A DNA stretch of 64,000 nucleotides from Hahella chejuensis KCTC 2396 (GCF_000012985.1 NC_007645.1:3130501-3194500), one strand, 5' to 3'. Counted from the stretch's first letter, positions 7,230-17,851 are shown. Numbers and translations are program-made. The notes: generated by a model not told the origin, from the letters alone.

Positions 7230-10200
7230 TTACAGGCTAGGCCAGGTTTGCACGCCATCCACTAAGATGCTCGGTTTATCCAGGCCATAACAGAACTGGT
7301 CGCCGCCAGACGCATAGTACTTGCGCGGCGCTACAGGCAGGCTGAAGGATGCGACCTGGGCTGAGGCCTTGGCGCTAAACGGCAGCGCCCACATAGTCAG
7401 GTAGTCGCGGAAGTCCAGCCCGGTGGCATGGGACACGGCAACCGTCATCCAGTCGTTACTGTTAATGCTTTTTGCTTCCGCCAGACTGTATTGAGAGAAA
7501 CCAAGATTGCTTTTCGCCGCCGACCAGGCCTCTTCGCTCGCTAAAGCCGCATTGAAGTTGCGGTCGAGGATGTGCAGTCTCGGCAGCAAATTCCAGCCGT
7601 CATTCAACTTGCCTTCGCCCTGAGCGGTCATCATCATTTGTACCGTGATTCCTGCGCCGTTGGACCAGCCGGTTAACTTTTGGCTTTGCACGTAGGCTTG
7701 AGGGTTGGATTCACTGACGGAGTCGCGCAGCACCTTGAACATGCTTTCAAAAGGCAACGACTGACAGCCTGGGTTTTTGCCGGTATCGATGTAGTAATGC
7801 GACTTCGAGTAGTAGGAGTAGGGGTTGGTGCTTGCATGCCCATCCCAGCCGCTAAAGCGGAATCGGCCGCGCTCCAGACCATGCCCCAGCTCGTGGATGT
7901 CGCCGTGCCCGATAGGGCTGAATTCCCAATAGGCGTCATAGGGATTACCGGAACATCCGTAACCGCAGGTGGCCTGATCCGCATTCATGTGCTTCACGAT
8001 ATCGATATGCTCGATATCCAGGTTGTGTGCAGTGGCGAAATCATGAATCTCCGCCACCACGTCTATGCCCGGACCTTTGAAGCCGGCGAGAACATGAGGG
8101 AAGTTATGAATGTAACGCATGGTTCCCGCCGCTAAAGCTGCGCCGGTCTTCCAGTTTTCGTCCTGCATGGACTTACGCATTTTGTCCAGTTTGGAGTGGA
8201 CTTCGAAGCCAGGCGTCACTAACTCGGCCCAATCGTAGTCGCCTTGAGCTAACGCCTGCTCGAAGCTGGCGTTATCTTCTTCGCCGTTCCAGAAGGGGTG
8301 TTCGCCCACGTTCTCGAAACGGAAAGAGACGTTTTTGCCGTTGCCGCCAAACTCAATCTGCAGCGGGCCCCCGTAAGTGGAGGTGAAAGTGATGCTCTCG
8401 CCGGATTTAATACTGAATTTCGGCGTCTGCAGGAATTTAGGGCGTGTATATCCGTTCTTCTCAAACTGATGGGTGGCGCCGGAACGCTGTGTGTTTACGA
8501 AGATGGAGGTGGCCACATCGGCATTGTCCAGGCGGGTCACCTTCACTGTGTAACCCGGTAGGGCGTAGACGCCGGCGGCGCGGAAATAACGCTTACTTTC
8601 CATGTCTATGGTCTTGGTGACTGGCGAGACATGGTTGAAGCTGCTGCGGCTGAAGTTCCCCATGTCCTTTTGTGCGGGGTTCAGTGCGCGGTAATTGTAG
8701 ACAGAATAATCCGCGTACAGTGATTTCAGAAATGCGTTGTCTTCCGTCGTGATTTTGTCCATGGGATAGGTGACGCTGGCGCGGTAGTGGTCGCCCAATA
8801 AAGCGAGCAACTTCTGATAGCGTTTACCTTCGTCGGCGAAGATATTCGTTTTATTTTTGTCCAGATTGGACATGATGTTGCGCACTTGGTCGGCGCCTTC
8901 AAAGAAACCGGCATTCAGGCCGCTGACGGCGGAGCAATTTTCGCCGTCGCAGGCGGACCAGTCGAAAGCATAGTCTTCGCTTTCAAAGTGGGTCAGCATG
9001 GTCTTTACTTGCGCAACGCTCTCTGGGATTTCGCCCATATCGTCGATGGAGTCATAACCGCTCAGATAGAGCCTTTTCCAGTAGTTGTCTTCCTGGTAGG
9101 ACACGTTAAACAGTGTGAAGAGCTGGCCGCCCAAGCTGGTTAAATTACCGTCCCAATGAAGATACAGCACGGGCGTGCCCTTGGCCATGGCGGCGGCCAC
9201 CGTAGCGGTGATGGCGTCAACATCCGCTTCTTCGCTTTTTTGGGAAATAATCAGCAGGTCGGGATTGTCGTTGAGACAACCCGCCAGCTTGGCCCCGTCA
9301 CAATCTCCCTGTGCGTTGTAACTGACTGCTTCGCCGTAGCGATCATCCAGCCACTTGCGCACGCCGCTGGCGTCGTGAAACCAGTAGCTTTCATCCATTT
9401 GCGCCATGACGAGCTTCAAAGGTTTGGTATCGAAATTATCCCTGCCGCTCAGCCAGACGATGGCGTTGTGCATGAATTGATACATCTGCTCATTGGCGCT
9501 GCCGCGATTGCGCATGGGATTGCCGCCCAACACGAGATAACGCGCGTCGCTTTCACCGATAACGCCAAATCCGCGGTTATAGACGGTTTTTCCTTCATTG
9601 GCGGCATTGGATATTAAAATGGCTTCGTTTTCGCCGAACGTTGCGCTTATCTGCGCCGCATCATGAGTTGGGTCCCAGTCAATGGCGGTGAGGCTATCGC
9701 TTTTAGCGGCTCCATCGGTATTCAGTTGGAACAGTTCGATGCGGGCCTGAGCAAAGCGGCTGCGGTTGTTTTCTATGGTCCGTAACGCGGCGGACGCCAG
9801 ATCGCGGCTGTTCTCGACAACCATTGCATTGCCTGTGCGAATAGCTTGCTCTACGGGGTTGAAGGCGACTTCCAGGTCAAACTGCAGGTCGGCGGTTTTC
9901 TTCCCGTCGGATACGCGAATGACTATGCCTTTAGCCATGCCTAAGTCATCTGCGTCAGGGGAGCCGGAAATTTTACCTGTAGCGGCGTCGATGCTCAGCC
10001 AGGCTGGACCGTTCACTAACTGAAAGGAGAGCGTATCGCCTTCTGCGTCGCTGACGGTTGGGGTGAAGCTGAAGGGCTCGCCTTCTTTGGCGGCCGGGTC
10101 TGGGGTTCCGGAAATGGTTGGGGCCTGGTTGTCGCCTGTATCGGAGCTGTCGTCGCCGCTGTCGGTCCCTGTGTCGTCCGAATTATTTCCGCCGTCAACT

Positions 10201-10325
10201 TCTGATCCATTGTTGTCGCCGCTGTTATTACCGCCGGTCTTGGCGTCGTCGTCAGATCCGCAGCCGGTCAAGGCTATAGCGCTTACCAGGAGTATCGATC
10301 CGGCTAAAGGATGAAACCGCAACAT
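7230..10325 (-). CDS. IMPa-like (M88/M60-type) metallopeptidase lipoprotein
   Basis: 1031 residues. The N-terminus is a lipoprotein signal (LTGCGSDDD, Cys about 22) followed by a low-complexity Asn/Asp/Gly linker and a He_PIG/cadherin-like immunoglobulin fold at about 68-155. A long middle region matches the style of Pseudomonas IMPa N-terminal and helical domains. The zinc motif HELGH is at 811-815, with Glu818 just downstream. IMPa is a secreted protease that cleaves O-glycosylated host proteins; here the lipobox suggests surface anchoring. Assignment rests on the motif, size and overall pattern, without an alignment. The gene ends at a strong terminator and stands alone. Confidence 0.75.
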   Translation of the reverse strand: MLRFHPLAGSILLVSAIALTGCGSDDDAKTGGNNSGDNNGSEVDGGNNSDDTGTDSGDDSSDTGDNQAPTISGTPDPAAKEGEPFSFTPTVSDAEGDTLSFQLVNGPAWLSIDAATGKISGSPDADDLGMAKGIVIRVSDGKKTADLQFDLEVAFNPVEQAIRTGNAMVVENSRDLASAALRTIENNRSRFAQARIELFQLNTDGAAKSDSLTAIDWDPTHDAAQISATFGENEAILISNAANEGKTVYNRGFGVIGESDARYLVLGGNPMRNRGSANEQMYQFMHNAIVWLSGRDNFDTKPLKLVMAQMDESYWFHDASGVRKWLDDRYGEAVSYNAQGDCDGAKLAGCLNDNPDLLIISQKSEEADVDAITATVAAAMAKGTPVLYLHWDGNLTSLGGQLFTLFNVSYQEDNYWKRLYLSGYDSIDDMGEIPESVAQVKTMLTHFESEDYAFDWSACDGENCSAVSGLNAGFFEGADQVRNIMSNLDKNKTNIFADEGKRYQKLLALLGDHYRASVTYPMDKITTEDNAFLKSLYADYSVYNYRALNPAQKDMGNFSRSSFNHVSPVTKTIDMESKRYFRAAGVYALPGYTVKVTRLDNADVATSIFVNTQRSGATHQFEKNGYTRPKFLQTPKFSIKSGESITFTSTYGGPLQIEFGGNGKNVSFRFENVGEHPFWNGEEDNASFEQALAQGDYDWAELVTPGFEVHSKLDKMRKSMQDENWKTGAALAAGTMRYIHNFPHVLAGFKGPGIDVVAEIHDFATAHNLDIEHIDIVKHMNADQATCGYGCSGNPYDAYWEFSPIGHGDIHELGHGLERGRFRFSGWDGHASTNPYSYYSKSHYYIDTGKNPGCQSLPFESMFKVLRDSVSESNPQAYVQSQKLTGWSNGAGITVQMMMTAQGEGKLNDGWNLLPRLHILDRNFNAALASEEAWSAAKSNLGFSQYSLAEAKSINSNDWMTVAVSHATGLDFRDYLTMWALPFSAKASAQVASFSLPVAPRKYYASGGDQFCYGLDKPSILVDGVQTWPSL

Positions 10326-10733
10326 CTTATTTCCTCGTTTTCTACATTGGCGTTGATCAAAAAACCCGCAATATTACGTCGACGTATAAACGCGGGATAT
10401 AAGCGGCGTGACAACAATTATAAAATGTGAAGTCACGCCAATTTATATGTAATTATTTGTGTACTTATGTGTTATTGATTTACTGTTTTCGAATAAAACG
10501 TAACGAATATGTCGTAAACAGATAAAACTGAGGCGATATTTAAATATCGCATTTAAAAACAGATAATTAGAGAGATATAAAAAGAGAGTTGAAGAGGATA
10601 AAACATATCCATTAGGGGTTCATTAAGCCAAAAACATTAAATTAAATTAGTACTTTTGGCCTAATTGTTAATATATCTTGCCGAAAAACTATTTCGTTAT
10701 GAGTTTAATGTGACGACGTTGGCGTGATGAATG
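10326..10733. other. AT-rich gene-free stretch
   Basis: About 400 AT-rich bases between two minus-strand genes, with no supportable ORF. It should contain the promoter of the IMPa-like gene (right to left) and the 3' end of the CAP-lipoprotein transcript. No clear hairpin with a U-tract is visible. Confidence 0.4.
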
Positions 10734-11288
10734 TTATCTGTGTCCGAAAACCGTCGTCCAATAGGTCGGGTAGTCCGCGCCGGATGCGTCGACTTTGGCG
10801 GCCCCCATTTCTGTGTAACCTTTACTCATAATATTGGCGCAGTGACCCGGACTGTCCAGCCAGCCTTTCATGACCTGCGAGACGGAACCGTATCCGGCGG
10901 CGATGTTTTCTCCTACGCGTTGATAGAAGTACCCTTGTGATTTTACGCGTGCGCCTACGCTGAGGCCGTTGGAGCCGGTGTGGTTGAAGAAGTTGTTGTC
11001 CGCCATATCTTTGCTGTGGGCGCTGGCGGCCGCGGCGAGCTTGCAATTCCAGGTCAGCGCGGGGGCTTTGTCATAGTCTTCACCGCCGCAGGAGCGCGCT
11101 TGCGCCCGAGCTTCGTTGTGCGCCTTGAGCAACTGCTTGTCCAAGTCCGTCATCTGGCAATCAGTAGGAGTGGTGGTTCCGCCGTCGTCAGCGACGTTAT
11201 CTCCGCCGCTCCCGCCAGAGCCGCCGCAACCAACTAAAGTTACGGCGCCGGTCAGCAACAGAATACGGGCGATGTTGTTTAAATGCAT
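10734..11288 (-). CDS. CAP-domain (SCP/PR1-like) lipoprotein
   Basis: 184 residues from the ATG at 11288, which has GGAGGA seven bases upstream. A lipobox (LVGC, Cys about 21) and a Gly/Asp-rich linker precede a CAP domain at about 48-184 (KAHNEARAQARSCGG, FFNHTGSNG, GENIAAGY, DSPGHCANIM, YWTTVFG). Bacterial CAP proteins are extracellular; biochemical roles are poorly known and include lipid binding and peptidase-like activity. It is closely similar in motif order to the C-terminal domain of the fusion protease at 1155, so the two probably share an origin. Confidence 0.88.
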   Translation of the reverse strand: MHLNNIARILLLTGAVTLVGCGGSGGSGGDNVADDGGTTTPTDCQMTDLDKQLLKAHNEARAQARSCGGEDYDKAPALTWNCKLAAAASAHSKDMADNNFFNHTGSNGLSVGARVKSQGYFYQRVGENIAAGYGSVSQVMKGWLDSPGHCANIMSKGYTEMGAAKVDASGADYPTYWTTVFGHR

Positions 11289-11480
11289 TTGGAATTCCTC
11301 CAATAAATCATCTTTGCTTTGACAGACGGAGATACGGCGCTCCTTGCTCTATGAATCAATAAAATAAAGCATCTACTTAAAGCTATCATTAAGCCAAATA
11401 GGCTGTTTTATTAGTGCTTTGGGATGAGGACAGTTTGATATATAAAAGCTAAAGGGGGATTTGTTGTTTATGGGCCAGAC

Positions 11481-11500
11481 TTGACCTTCCCCTTGGGGCA
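11481..11500 (+). promoter_or_regulatory. MerR-type operator/promoter candidate
   Basis: TTGACCTTCCCCTTGGGGCA begins with a good -35 (TTGACC) running into an imperfect CCCC/GGGG dyad, the layout of MerR-family operators that lie inside an elongated spacer. The downstream -10 is not clear. It lies 48-67 nt before the MerR-type gene, so self-regulation is likely. Confidence 0.45.
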
Positions 11501-11547
11501 AGCTTCACGCTGTATGCGAGCATTCATTGACGGAGTTGAGAAATCAC

Positions 11548-12384
11548 ATGCTGACGATAGGGCAGATGGCCCGTTTATTCGATGTCACCACCAAGACGCT
11601 GCGTTATTACGAAAGCGCCGGCGTATTTTGTCCTGCGATTTACGGTCGCGAAAATGGCTATCGCTATTACGCGCCGTCGCAAATTGACGAGCTGCAGCGC
11701 ATTTTATGGCTGCGCGACATGGGCGTGCCGCTGGAAAGCATTCGCGGCCTTAAGGAGCAGGGCGCTTTAAGCGACGAGCATGTTTTGCGCAATAAACTGT
11801 GTGGACACGCCACGGCGTTGGAGCGGGAGATTGAAGACAAACGGAAACTTCTCAATGAATTGCTGATTTACCTGAAGCAACCCATCATGGAGAACATAAA
11901 TATGAATTCCACACAAGGCGCGGCGGTGGAACCGCAAGTCAAAGAGCTTCCTGCATTCACCCTTATTGGTATGGAGTACCGCAGCAGCGACGTCAGAGAC
12001 TCTATCCCCATGCTGTGGGGACGTTATTTGCCCAGGGAGGATGAGATTCGCGGCAGGGTTAATCACGAGGTGTCTTACGGGCTGTGTCTGCCGCTGGAGG
12101 ACGGTGAGTTTCGTTATATCGCCGGCGTCGAAGTCGAGAAGGGAACGCCAGTTCCCGAGGGAATGGTGTCGGTCACGGTGGCGGCGGCTCGCTACGCGGT
12201 GCTGACCCATACGGGGCCTGTGGCGGGACTTAATGCGACGTTCCGCAAAGCCTGTTCCCGCGACTTGCCGGAAAGCGGACTGGAAAGGGTCGATGGCCCG
12301 GACTTTGAGCTGTACGACAGGCGTTTCATGGGCCCCGATAGCGCAGAGTCACAGGTGGATATTTACTTGTCCATTGCTGAATAG
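11548..12384 (+). CDS. MerR-family regulator with GyrI-like effector domain
   Basis: About 278 residues. Residues 1-70 form a MerR winged helix (MLTIGQMARLFDVTTKTLRY then ENGYRYYAPSQIDELQRI), then a dimerisation helix (about 75-115) and a C-terminal GyrI-like/AraC effector-binding domain (about 130-275, ending in VDIYLSIAE). This is the BmrR/Mta-like plan, in which a bulky hydrophobic ligand is sensed. No efflux gene lies next to it, so the target is unknown. The ATG at 11548 aligns with the family start; an upstream TTG would add seven residues. Confidence 0.85.
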   Translation: MLTIGQMARLFDVTTKTLRYYESAGVFCPAIYGRENGYRYYAPSQIDELQRILWLRDMGVPLESIRGLKEQGALSDEHVLRNKLCGHATALEREIEDKRKLLNELLIYLKQPIMENINMNSTQGAAVEPQVKELPAFTLIGMEYRSSDVRDSIPMLWGRYLPREDEIRGRVNHEVSYGLCLPLEDGEFRYIAGVEVEKGTPVPEGMVSVTVAAARYAVLTHTGPVAGLNATFRKACSRDLPESGLERVDGPDFELYDRRFMGPDSAESQVDIYLSIAE

Positions 12385-12395
12385 CGTACTTAAGC

Positions 12396-12441
12396 GACCG
12401 AACTCAGCAGGTCTCAAAATGGCGACCTGCTGAGTTCGGTC
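12396..12441. terminator. Perfect 18-bp inverted repeat between convergent genes
   Basis: GACCGAACTCAGCAGGTC is followed after 10 nt by its exact reverse complement. It sits in the 64-bp gap between the MerR gene and pntB, both of which run into it. There is no T-run on either side, so it is an atypical terminator or a transcript-protecting hairpin. Confidence 0.6.
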
Positions 12442-12448
12442 CTCTACG

Positions 12449-13825
12449 TCAAATAGCTTTTAAAATGGCGTCGACGCTGGCTTTGGCGTCGCCGAACAAC
12501 ATAAAGGCGTTATCGCGGAAAAACAGCGGATTCTGAACGCCGGCATAGCCTGCGTTCATGCTGCGTTTGAATACGATAACGTTTTTCGCTTTCCACACTT
12601 CCAACACGGGCATGCCGGCGAGCGGACTCCCTGGATTTTCCGCCGCGGCGGGATTCACCGTGTCATTGGCGCCGATCACCAGCACGGTATCCGTCTCCGG
12701 AAAATCCTGATTGATCTCATCCATGCCCAGGACGATGTCGTAGGGCACTCTCGCTTCCGCCAGCAGCACGTTCATATGCCCTGGAAGGCGGCCCGCCACG
12801 GGATGAATGCCGAAACGAACTTCCACGCCATGCTCACGCAGCTTCTGGGTGATTTCATAGATAGGGTGTTGCGCCTGCGCCACCGCCATACCGTATCCCG
12901 GAGTGATAATCACGGAGTGCGATCCTTTCAGCATGTCCGCAACCCCTTCCGCATTAATCTCCTGGGGCTCGCCATATTCCGCGTCAGCGTCTTCAGGAGC
13001 GGGGTCATTCCCGAAGCCGCCGGCGATGACGCTTATGAAAGAGCGGTTCATCGCCTTACACATGATGTAGGAGAGAATCGCCCCTGAAGAGCCCACCAGC
13101 GCGCCGGTGATGATCAACAGGTCGTTGGACAGCATGAAACCCGCCGCCGCCGCGGCCCAGCCCGAATAGGAGTTGAGCATGGAGATGACGACAGGCATGT
13201 CCGCGCCGCCGATGGAGGACACCAGATGCCAGCCGATAAACAGGGCGATCAATGTCATCAGAATCAGACTGAAACCGCTGCCGCCGACTTTGACGAAATA
13301 CAACATGAGTAAAAAGGAAACGACGCCCGCGCCCAGATTGATTTTATGACGATGGGGCAGCATCAGGGCTTTGGAGCTGATGGAGCCGCGTAACTTCCCA
13401 AAAGCGACGACCGAGCCGGTAAAAGTAATTGCGCCGATAAAGACGCCCAAAAAGATCTCAGTCAAATGAATGCTGAGCAATGCGCCGCTTAGCGGTCCAT
13501 GCTCCAGATAACTGTTGTAGCCCACCAGAACCGCAGCGAGACCGACAAAGCTGTGCAGGATCGCCACCAGCTCCGGCATCTGCGTCATTTCCACCTTCAA
13601 AGCGACTTTAACGCCGACCACGGCGCCGACGGCCATGGCCAGGATGATCAACCAGACTGAAGTTACTTGCGGACTGGCGATAGTCGCCAGCAACGCCAGC
13701 GCCATACCAATAATGCCGTAGAGGTTGCCGGTTTTTGCAGTCTCCTGCTTGCTTAGCCCAGCCAGACTGAGAATGAACAGCACGGCGGAAATGATATAGG
13801 AGGCGGTGATTACACTGTATGACAT
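12449..13825 (-). CDS. pntB: NAD(P) transhydrogenase subunit beta
   Basis: 458 residues, close to the 462 of E. coli PntB. The N-terminal two thirds are membrane helices (domain II); the C-terminal third is the NADP(H)-binding domain III, with [11 protein letters not shown] near 315 and [12 protein letters not shown] near 390. With PntA it couples hydride transfer between NADH and NADP+ to proton entry across the inner membrane. It follows pntA by 12 nt, so the two are cotranscribed. Confidence 0.97.
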   Translation of the reverse strand: MSYSVITASYIISAVLFILSLAGLSKQETAKTGNLYGIIGMALALLATIASPQVTSVWLIILAMAVGAVVGVKVALKVEMTQMPELVAILHSFVGLAAVLVGYNSYLEHGPLSGALLSIHLTEIFLGVFIGAITFTGSVVAFGKLRGSISSKALMLPHRHKINLGAGVVSFLLMLYFVKVGGSGFSLILMTLIALFIGWHLVSSIGGADMPVVISMLNSYSGWAAAAAGFMLSNDLLIITGALVGSSGAILSYIMCKAMNRSFISVIAGGFGNDPAPEDADAEYGEPQEINAEGVADMLKGSHSVIITPGYGMAVAQAQHPIYEITQKLREHGVEVRFGIHPVAGRLPGHMNVLLAEARVPYDIVLGMDEINQDFPETDTVLVIGANDTVNPAAAENPGSPLAGMPVLEVWKAKNVIVFKRSMNAGYAGVQNPLFFRDNAFMLFGDAKASVDAILKAI

Positions 13826-13837
13826 GAGTCGCTCCTC

Positions 13838-15361
13838 CTATTTCCGAAACATTTTCAGCATGCGTTGGGTGACGACAAATCCCCCGACGATATTGATGGT
13901 TGCGATCAGCGTCGCAGCGGCGGCCAATAAAGTCACCAACAGACTGTCGCTGCTGATTTGCAGTAACGCGCCGACCACGATAATGCCGCTGATGGCGTTG
14001 GTGACGCTCATCAATGGCGTATGCAGCGCATGGGTGACGCTCCAGACGACGTGGTAACCCACAATGCAGGCGAGTACGAAAACGGTGAAGTGAGATAGAA
14101 ACTCCGACGGCGCGGCGCTGGCGATCCACAGTAACGCCAGTGCTCCTGCGGCCTGCAGACCGTGTTTGAAGGAGCTCGACATCGGCTGGGACTTGGGCGG
14201 CGGGGCAGGTGCGGTTTTGGGTTGCTGCGGCGCCGCGCTGACTTTAACCGGGGGAGGGGGCCAGGTGATTTCGCTGTCTTTGACGACGGTGACGCCGCGA
14301 ATCACTTCGTCTTCGAAATTGATGTCGATGTTTCCATCTTTGTTCTTGCACAGCAGCTTCATCAGATTGACCAGATTATTGCTGTACAGCAGGCTGGCCT
14401 GAGTGGGGAGGCGCGAAGGGAGGTCGACATAGCCGACGATTTTCACTTCGTGAATCTCCGCCATTTCTCCAGGTTGGGTGAGCTCGCAATTACCGCCGTT
14501 GGGCGCCGCCAAGTCGACGATCACACTGCCGGGACGCATGGCTTTCACCATCTCTTCCGTGATCAGCTTGGGGGCTGGTTTGCCGGGAATCATGGCGGTG
14601 GTGATGATGATATCCACCTCTTTCGCCTGCTCCAGAAACAACTTCATTTCCGCCTCGATGAACGCCTTGCTCATCACTTTGGCGTAACCGTCGCCGCTGG
14701 AACTTTCTTCTTCCATGTCCACTTCCAGAAACTCCGCGCCCATGCTTTGAATCTGCTCTTTCACTTCCGGGCGTGTATCGAAGGCGCGCACAATGGCGCC
14801 GAGACTTCCCGCTGTGCCGATCGCCGCCAATCCCGCAACGCCAGCGCCGATGACCAGAATCTTGGCGGGTTGCACTTTGCCGGCGGCGGTGATTTGTCCG
14901 GTGAAAAAGCGCCCAAAGTGGTGAGAGGCTTCCACCACCGCTCTGTAACCGGCGATATTGGCCATTGAACTTAACGCGTCCATGGACTGGGCGCGGGAAA
15001 TGCGGGGGACGGAGTCCATCGCCAGTACGGTGATGTTCCGTTGCGCCAGTTTCTGCAGTAATTCCCCGTGCTGGGAGGGCCAGATAAATCCGATGAGGGT
15101 GGCGCCGGGCTTCAGCAGCTCGACTTCCTCATCATTGGGTTCGTTGACTCTGAGGACAATATCCGCTCCCCAGGCTTCTTCTCTCGTAACGATCTTGGCG
15201 CCGACTTCCTCATACATCCCGTCGCCGAAACTGGACAGCCAGCCGGCGTCGGCCTCAACCGCCACCGAAAACCCCAGTTTGATCAACTCCTCAACCGATT
15301 TGGGCGTCGCCGCCACACGCTTTTCATGAGGTCTACTCTCTTTGGGTATGCCTATTTGCAT
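13838..15361 (-). CDS. pntA: NAD(P) transhydrogenase subunit alpha
   Basis: 507 residues from the ATG at 15361, with GAGGAAG just upstream. Residues 1-380 are the NAD(H)-binding alanine-dehydrogenase-like domain I ([51 protein letters not shown]). A Pro/Ala-rich linker follows (about 385-400), then three to four membrane helices to the end. This is the undivided enterobacterial form rather than the split PntAA/PntAB form. First gene of the pntAB operon. Confidence 0.97.
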   Translation of the reverse strand: MQIGIPKESRPHEKRVAATPKSVEELIKLGFSVAVEADAGWLSSFGDGMYEEVGAKIVTREEAWGADIVLRVNEPNDEEVELLKPGATLIGFIWPSQHGELLQKLAQRNITVLAMDSVPRISRAQSMDALSSMANIAGYRAVVEASHHFGRFFTGQITAAGKVQPAKILVIGAGVAGLAAIGTAGSLGAIVRAFDTRPEVKEQIQSMGAEFLEVDMEEESSSGDGYAKVMSKAFIEAEMKLFLEQAKEVDIIITTAMIPGKPAPKLITEEMVKAMRPGSVIVDLAAPNGGNCELTQPGEMAEIHEVKIVGYVDLPSRLPTQASLLYSNNLVNLMKLLCKNKDGNIDINFEDEVIRGVTVVKDSEITWPPPPVKVSAAPQQPKTAPAPPPKSQPMSSSFKHGLQAAGALALLWIASAAPSEFLSHFTVFVLACIVGYHVVWSVTHALHTPLMSVTNAISGIIVVGALLQISSDSLLVTLLAAAATLIATINIVGGFVVTQRMLKMFRK

Positions 15362-15906
15362 CGTCTTCCTCACTTTGTTGTTATTTCAATCCTTAGTCTG
15401 GATAACTCACAAGTGGTTATGGGTTAACCATAAGTTGTTCATTGTATACCCTTATTTTGGGATTGATGAGCGAATCTTGGGCTCAGTAAGTTTCCTGGGA
15501 TTGGGAAAATTGTGTCAGGCGGTTCGCTCATTCAGTCTGGGACCACGTAGTCTTTGAGTTGCGGAGAGCTGGCTTGTATGACGGACTGGAAGATATTGTT
15601 CCTTGTTAGCGGTTGCAGGTTAGATTTGCGCAAGATCAATATAAGCTATTGAATATAATTGATTTATCCTGACAAACGTGGCAGTTTGTTACCTGACGCT
15701 AGGGAATGTTTTGATAGCGCAGTAACTGCGCTGGCTACTGTGTATAGTCGACAACAACAAATAGCCCGCCGAAGTTATCCCACAATGACATGCCGAATAT
15801 TTTCCGAGTAACTCCTGGCTTCCGTTATATGAAGGGAGTGCAAGAGCTTCATTGGAAAATCATAGCTATAGTTAAGCAAGCAGAATCATGGAGTAAGGAG
15901 TAAAAG
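15362..15906. other. Divergent intergenic region, pntA / nuclease-like gene
   Basis: About 545 bases between divergent genes. No ORF is convincing. AAGGAG lies just before the ATG at 15907. Promoters for both genes must lie here; none can be assigned with confidence. Confidence 0.4.
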
Positions 15907-17751
15907 ATGAAACTGGCGCAAGTGCTCGGACAGCTGAACCAAATCGAGAAGTCAAAATTCATTAACTCTCTCGACAGAGTGTGCCAATCAGCCGGGGATG
16001 CGGATAAAAAGCTCGCGAAGGAGCTCAATAGTATTGATGGGCAACTGAAAAGCGCCTCTAGTAACGAAATAACCCGGCTCTTCTTCGCTGTGCGTGATCA
16101 CTATATCCAGTATTTACGTGATACTTTGGCGTTGGAAGGCCCGCAACTGACTCTGTTAACCAATATCCTTTCCAGAGATGGCAATTGCGTGGCCAGGACA
16201 AACTGGATTGAAGCACTTTACGATCAAGAGCATAAACGCTTGAGTAATATGTCCAAGGCGCTGGAAGCAGAGATCAAGGATGCAAGTGAGACCGACAGGT
16301 TTGACCGTGGCAATCGATTATCGATATATCAGGACTGCTTTAAAACAGCTTACTTTAATGATGAGCGTGTGAATCGTCAGGCGAGGATCAGCGATGATGA
16401 GCGCATGATACTGAATATCCTGATGGACAGGCTTGATATAAACCGTCAAGAGGCAGCGGCTATAGAACATTTGATCGTCCCTGTTCCAGCATCGGGAGTT
16501 CTGGATGCGCTTAATACTTTACGGGAGTATGGCGTTGTTTTTATCAGCAAGCGCAATAATAAAGTGTTTGTTCCTGACGAAGTGGTTCAAGTGCTGAATG
16601 GAATTCAGGGGAAGGCGCTTCCAGACAAATATCTGGTGCGTATCCTGCGTTCTATGTCCGATCCAGAGCTGTCAAACGTTCTCAAAGCTCACGATCAGCA
16701 AATACGAGGCGTTCATCGACAGGAGAAGATCAACTACATCATTCGCGCGGGATTTTCCGTCCACAACCTTTTGGCGGAAGATATGCATGACCCCAAAAGC
16801 GGAATCAGTGAACGTAAAGATCGACTGAAGACGATGATCGACGACCTTAACTTGGAAGTGGATAAACTGGGCTCCAAGATTGAGGAGAGAATTGAGCTGA
16901 TTGTCAGTGCTCTTAACGCCGCAGAGGAGGGTGAGTTTAACTCGCTGACTTCATCCGGTTTCAAAGAAATGCTCACCATGCTTGAGACCACCGAGCCTCC
17001 CGTGGCCAAACGGTTGCAAGAGACCTTTGAGATTGAGCCTTCTGACGCAATAGATACGGAGACAATGCGGGCGTTATCCATTTCACCGGTAGATATTCTG
17101 TATCTCTACTCAAATGAGGAAGTCAAAACTATTAGAAGCGAAATGGGGCTTTCCAAACGCAAAGAGCCAAGAATGGCGATACTGGAAAGCTTCGCCAGTG
17201 CGACTGATAAGATCATAGAAAATTATGAGCTATTGGCGCAAAGAGACCTGAAAGGCTTGGACACCGCTGGAGTGCAGATTCGCGAACCGGATTTAGGCGC
17301 AAAATTTGAGGAGGCCACCAGGGCGCTTTTAGGACAGCTCGGACTGAATGTTGACGAAGACCTACGTAAGCAGCTTGGCTCCGCCAAGGATAAAATGGAT
17401 ATCGTGGTGTCACTTTCCGATGACGATGTAATTGTCGGGGAGGCCAAATCTTTCAAAAGTGGTGAATACTCCAAATACAGCTCAACGTCACGACAAGTTA
17501 AAGCCTATGTAAACCGGTGTGAGGCGCAAGGTAAACGGGTGCAGCAAGTGCTTCTTGTGGCTCCGGCTTTTTCACAGGATTTTATTGAGGCGGCGGAGCT
17601 GGATGCCGATGTAAATATCTCCTTACTCGAAGCTACCGGGCTGAAAAAAATCGTGGAAGCCTACAAAGCGCGCCGAAATCCAAAATTTACAGCGAAGCTT
17701 CTGACTAAAGGCGGCTTGTTGAAAGCGGATCTAATCGCAAAATCTATATAA
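15907..17751 (+). CDS. Large protein with C-terminal PD-(D/E)XK nuclease-like domain
   Basis: 614 residues, with a good ribosome site (AAGGAG) before the ATG. Residues 1-460 are mostly helical and match no family I know. At about 290-320 there is a predicted coiled coil (KDRLKTMIDDLNLEVDKLGSKIEERIEL written here only as a span at 300-327). The C-terminal part (about 465-600) has the restriction-endonuclease fold signature: Asp498 in MDIVVSL, then Glu512-x-Lys514 in VGEAKS, and a following SRQVKAYV helix. A structure-specific or defensive nuclease is a reasonable inference; no methylase, helicase or ATPase partner is adjacent. It is monocistronic, ending in a strong terminator. Confidence 0.6.
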   Translation: MKLAQVLGQLNQIEKSKFINSLDRVCQSAGDADKKLAKELNSIDGQLKSASSNEITRLFFAVRDHYIQYLRDTLALEGPQLTLLTNILSRDGNCVARTNWIEALYDQEHKRLSNMSKALEAEIKDASETDRFDRGNRLSIYQDCFKTAYFNDERVNRQARISDDERMILNILMDRLDINRQEAAAIEHLIVPVPASGVLDALNTLREYGVVFISKRNNKVFVPDEVVQVLNGIQGKALPDKYLVRILRSMSDPELSNVLKAHDQQIRGVHRQEKINYIIRAGFSVHNLLAEDMHDPKSGISERKDRLKTMIDDLNLEVDKLGSKIEERIELIVSALNAAEEGEFNSLTSSGFKEMLTMLETTEPPVAKRLQETFEIEPSDAIDTETMRALSISPVDILYLYSNEEVKTIRSEMGLSKRKEPRMAILESFASATDKIIENYELLAQRDLKGLDTAGVQIREPDLGAKFEEATRALLGQLGLNVDEDLRKQLGSAKDKMDIVVSLSDDDVIVGEAKSFKSGEYSKYSSTSRQVKAYVNRCEAQGKRVQQVLLVAPAFSQDFIEAAELDADVNISLLEATGLKKIVEAYKARRNPKFTAKLLTKGGLLKADLIAKSI

Positions 17752-17767
17752 AGACTGCTCCTCAAAT

Positions 17768-17795
17768 AAAGCTGGCGGGCGCCAGCTTTACTCTT
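17768..17795 (+). terminator. Rho-independent terminator after the nuclease-like gene
   Basis: A 9-10-bp stem (AAAGCTGGC / GCCAGCTTT, short loop) starts 16 nt after the stop codon and is followed by TACTCTT. Confidence 0.75.
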
Positions 17796-17851
17796 ATTGC
17801 TCAAGATTGCCTCGACACTGAGTCAAATTAAAATTCCTAATAGAAAAAATC

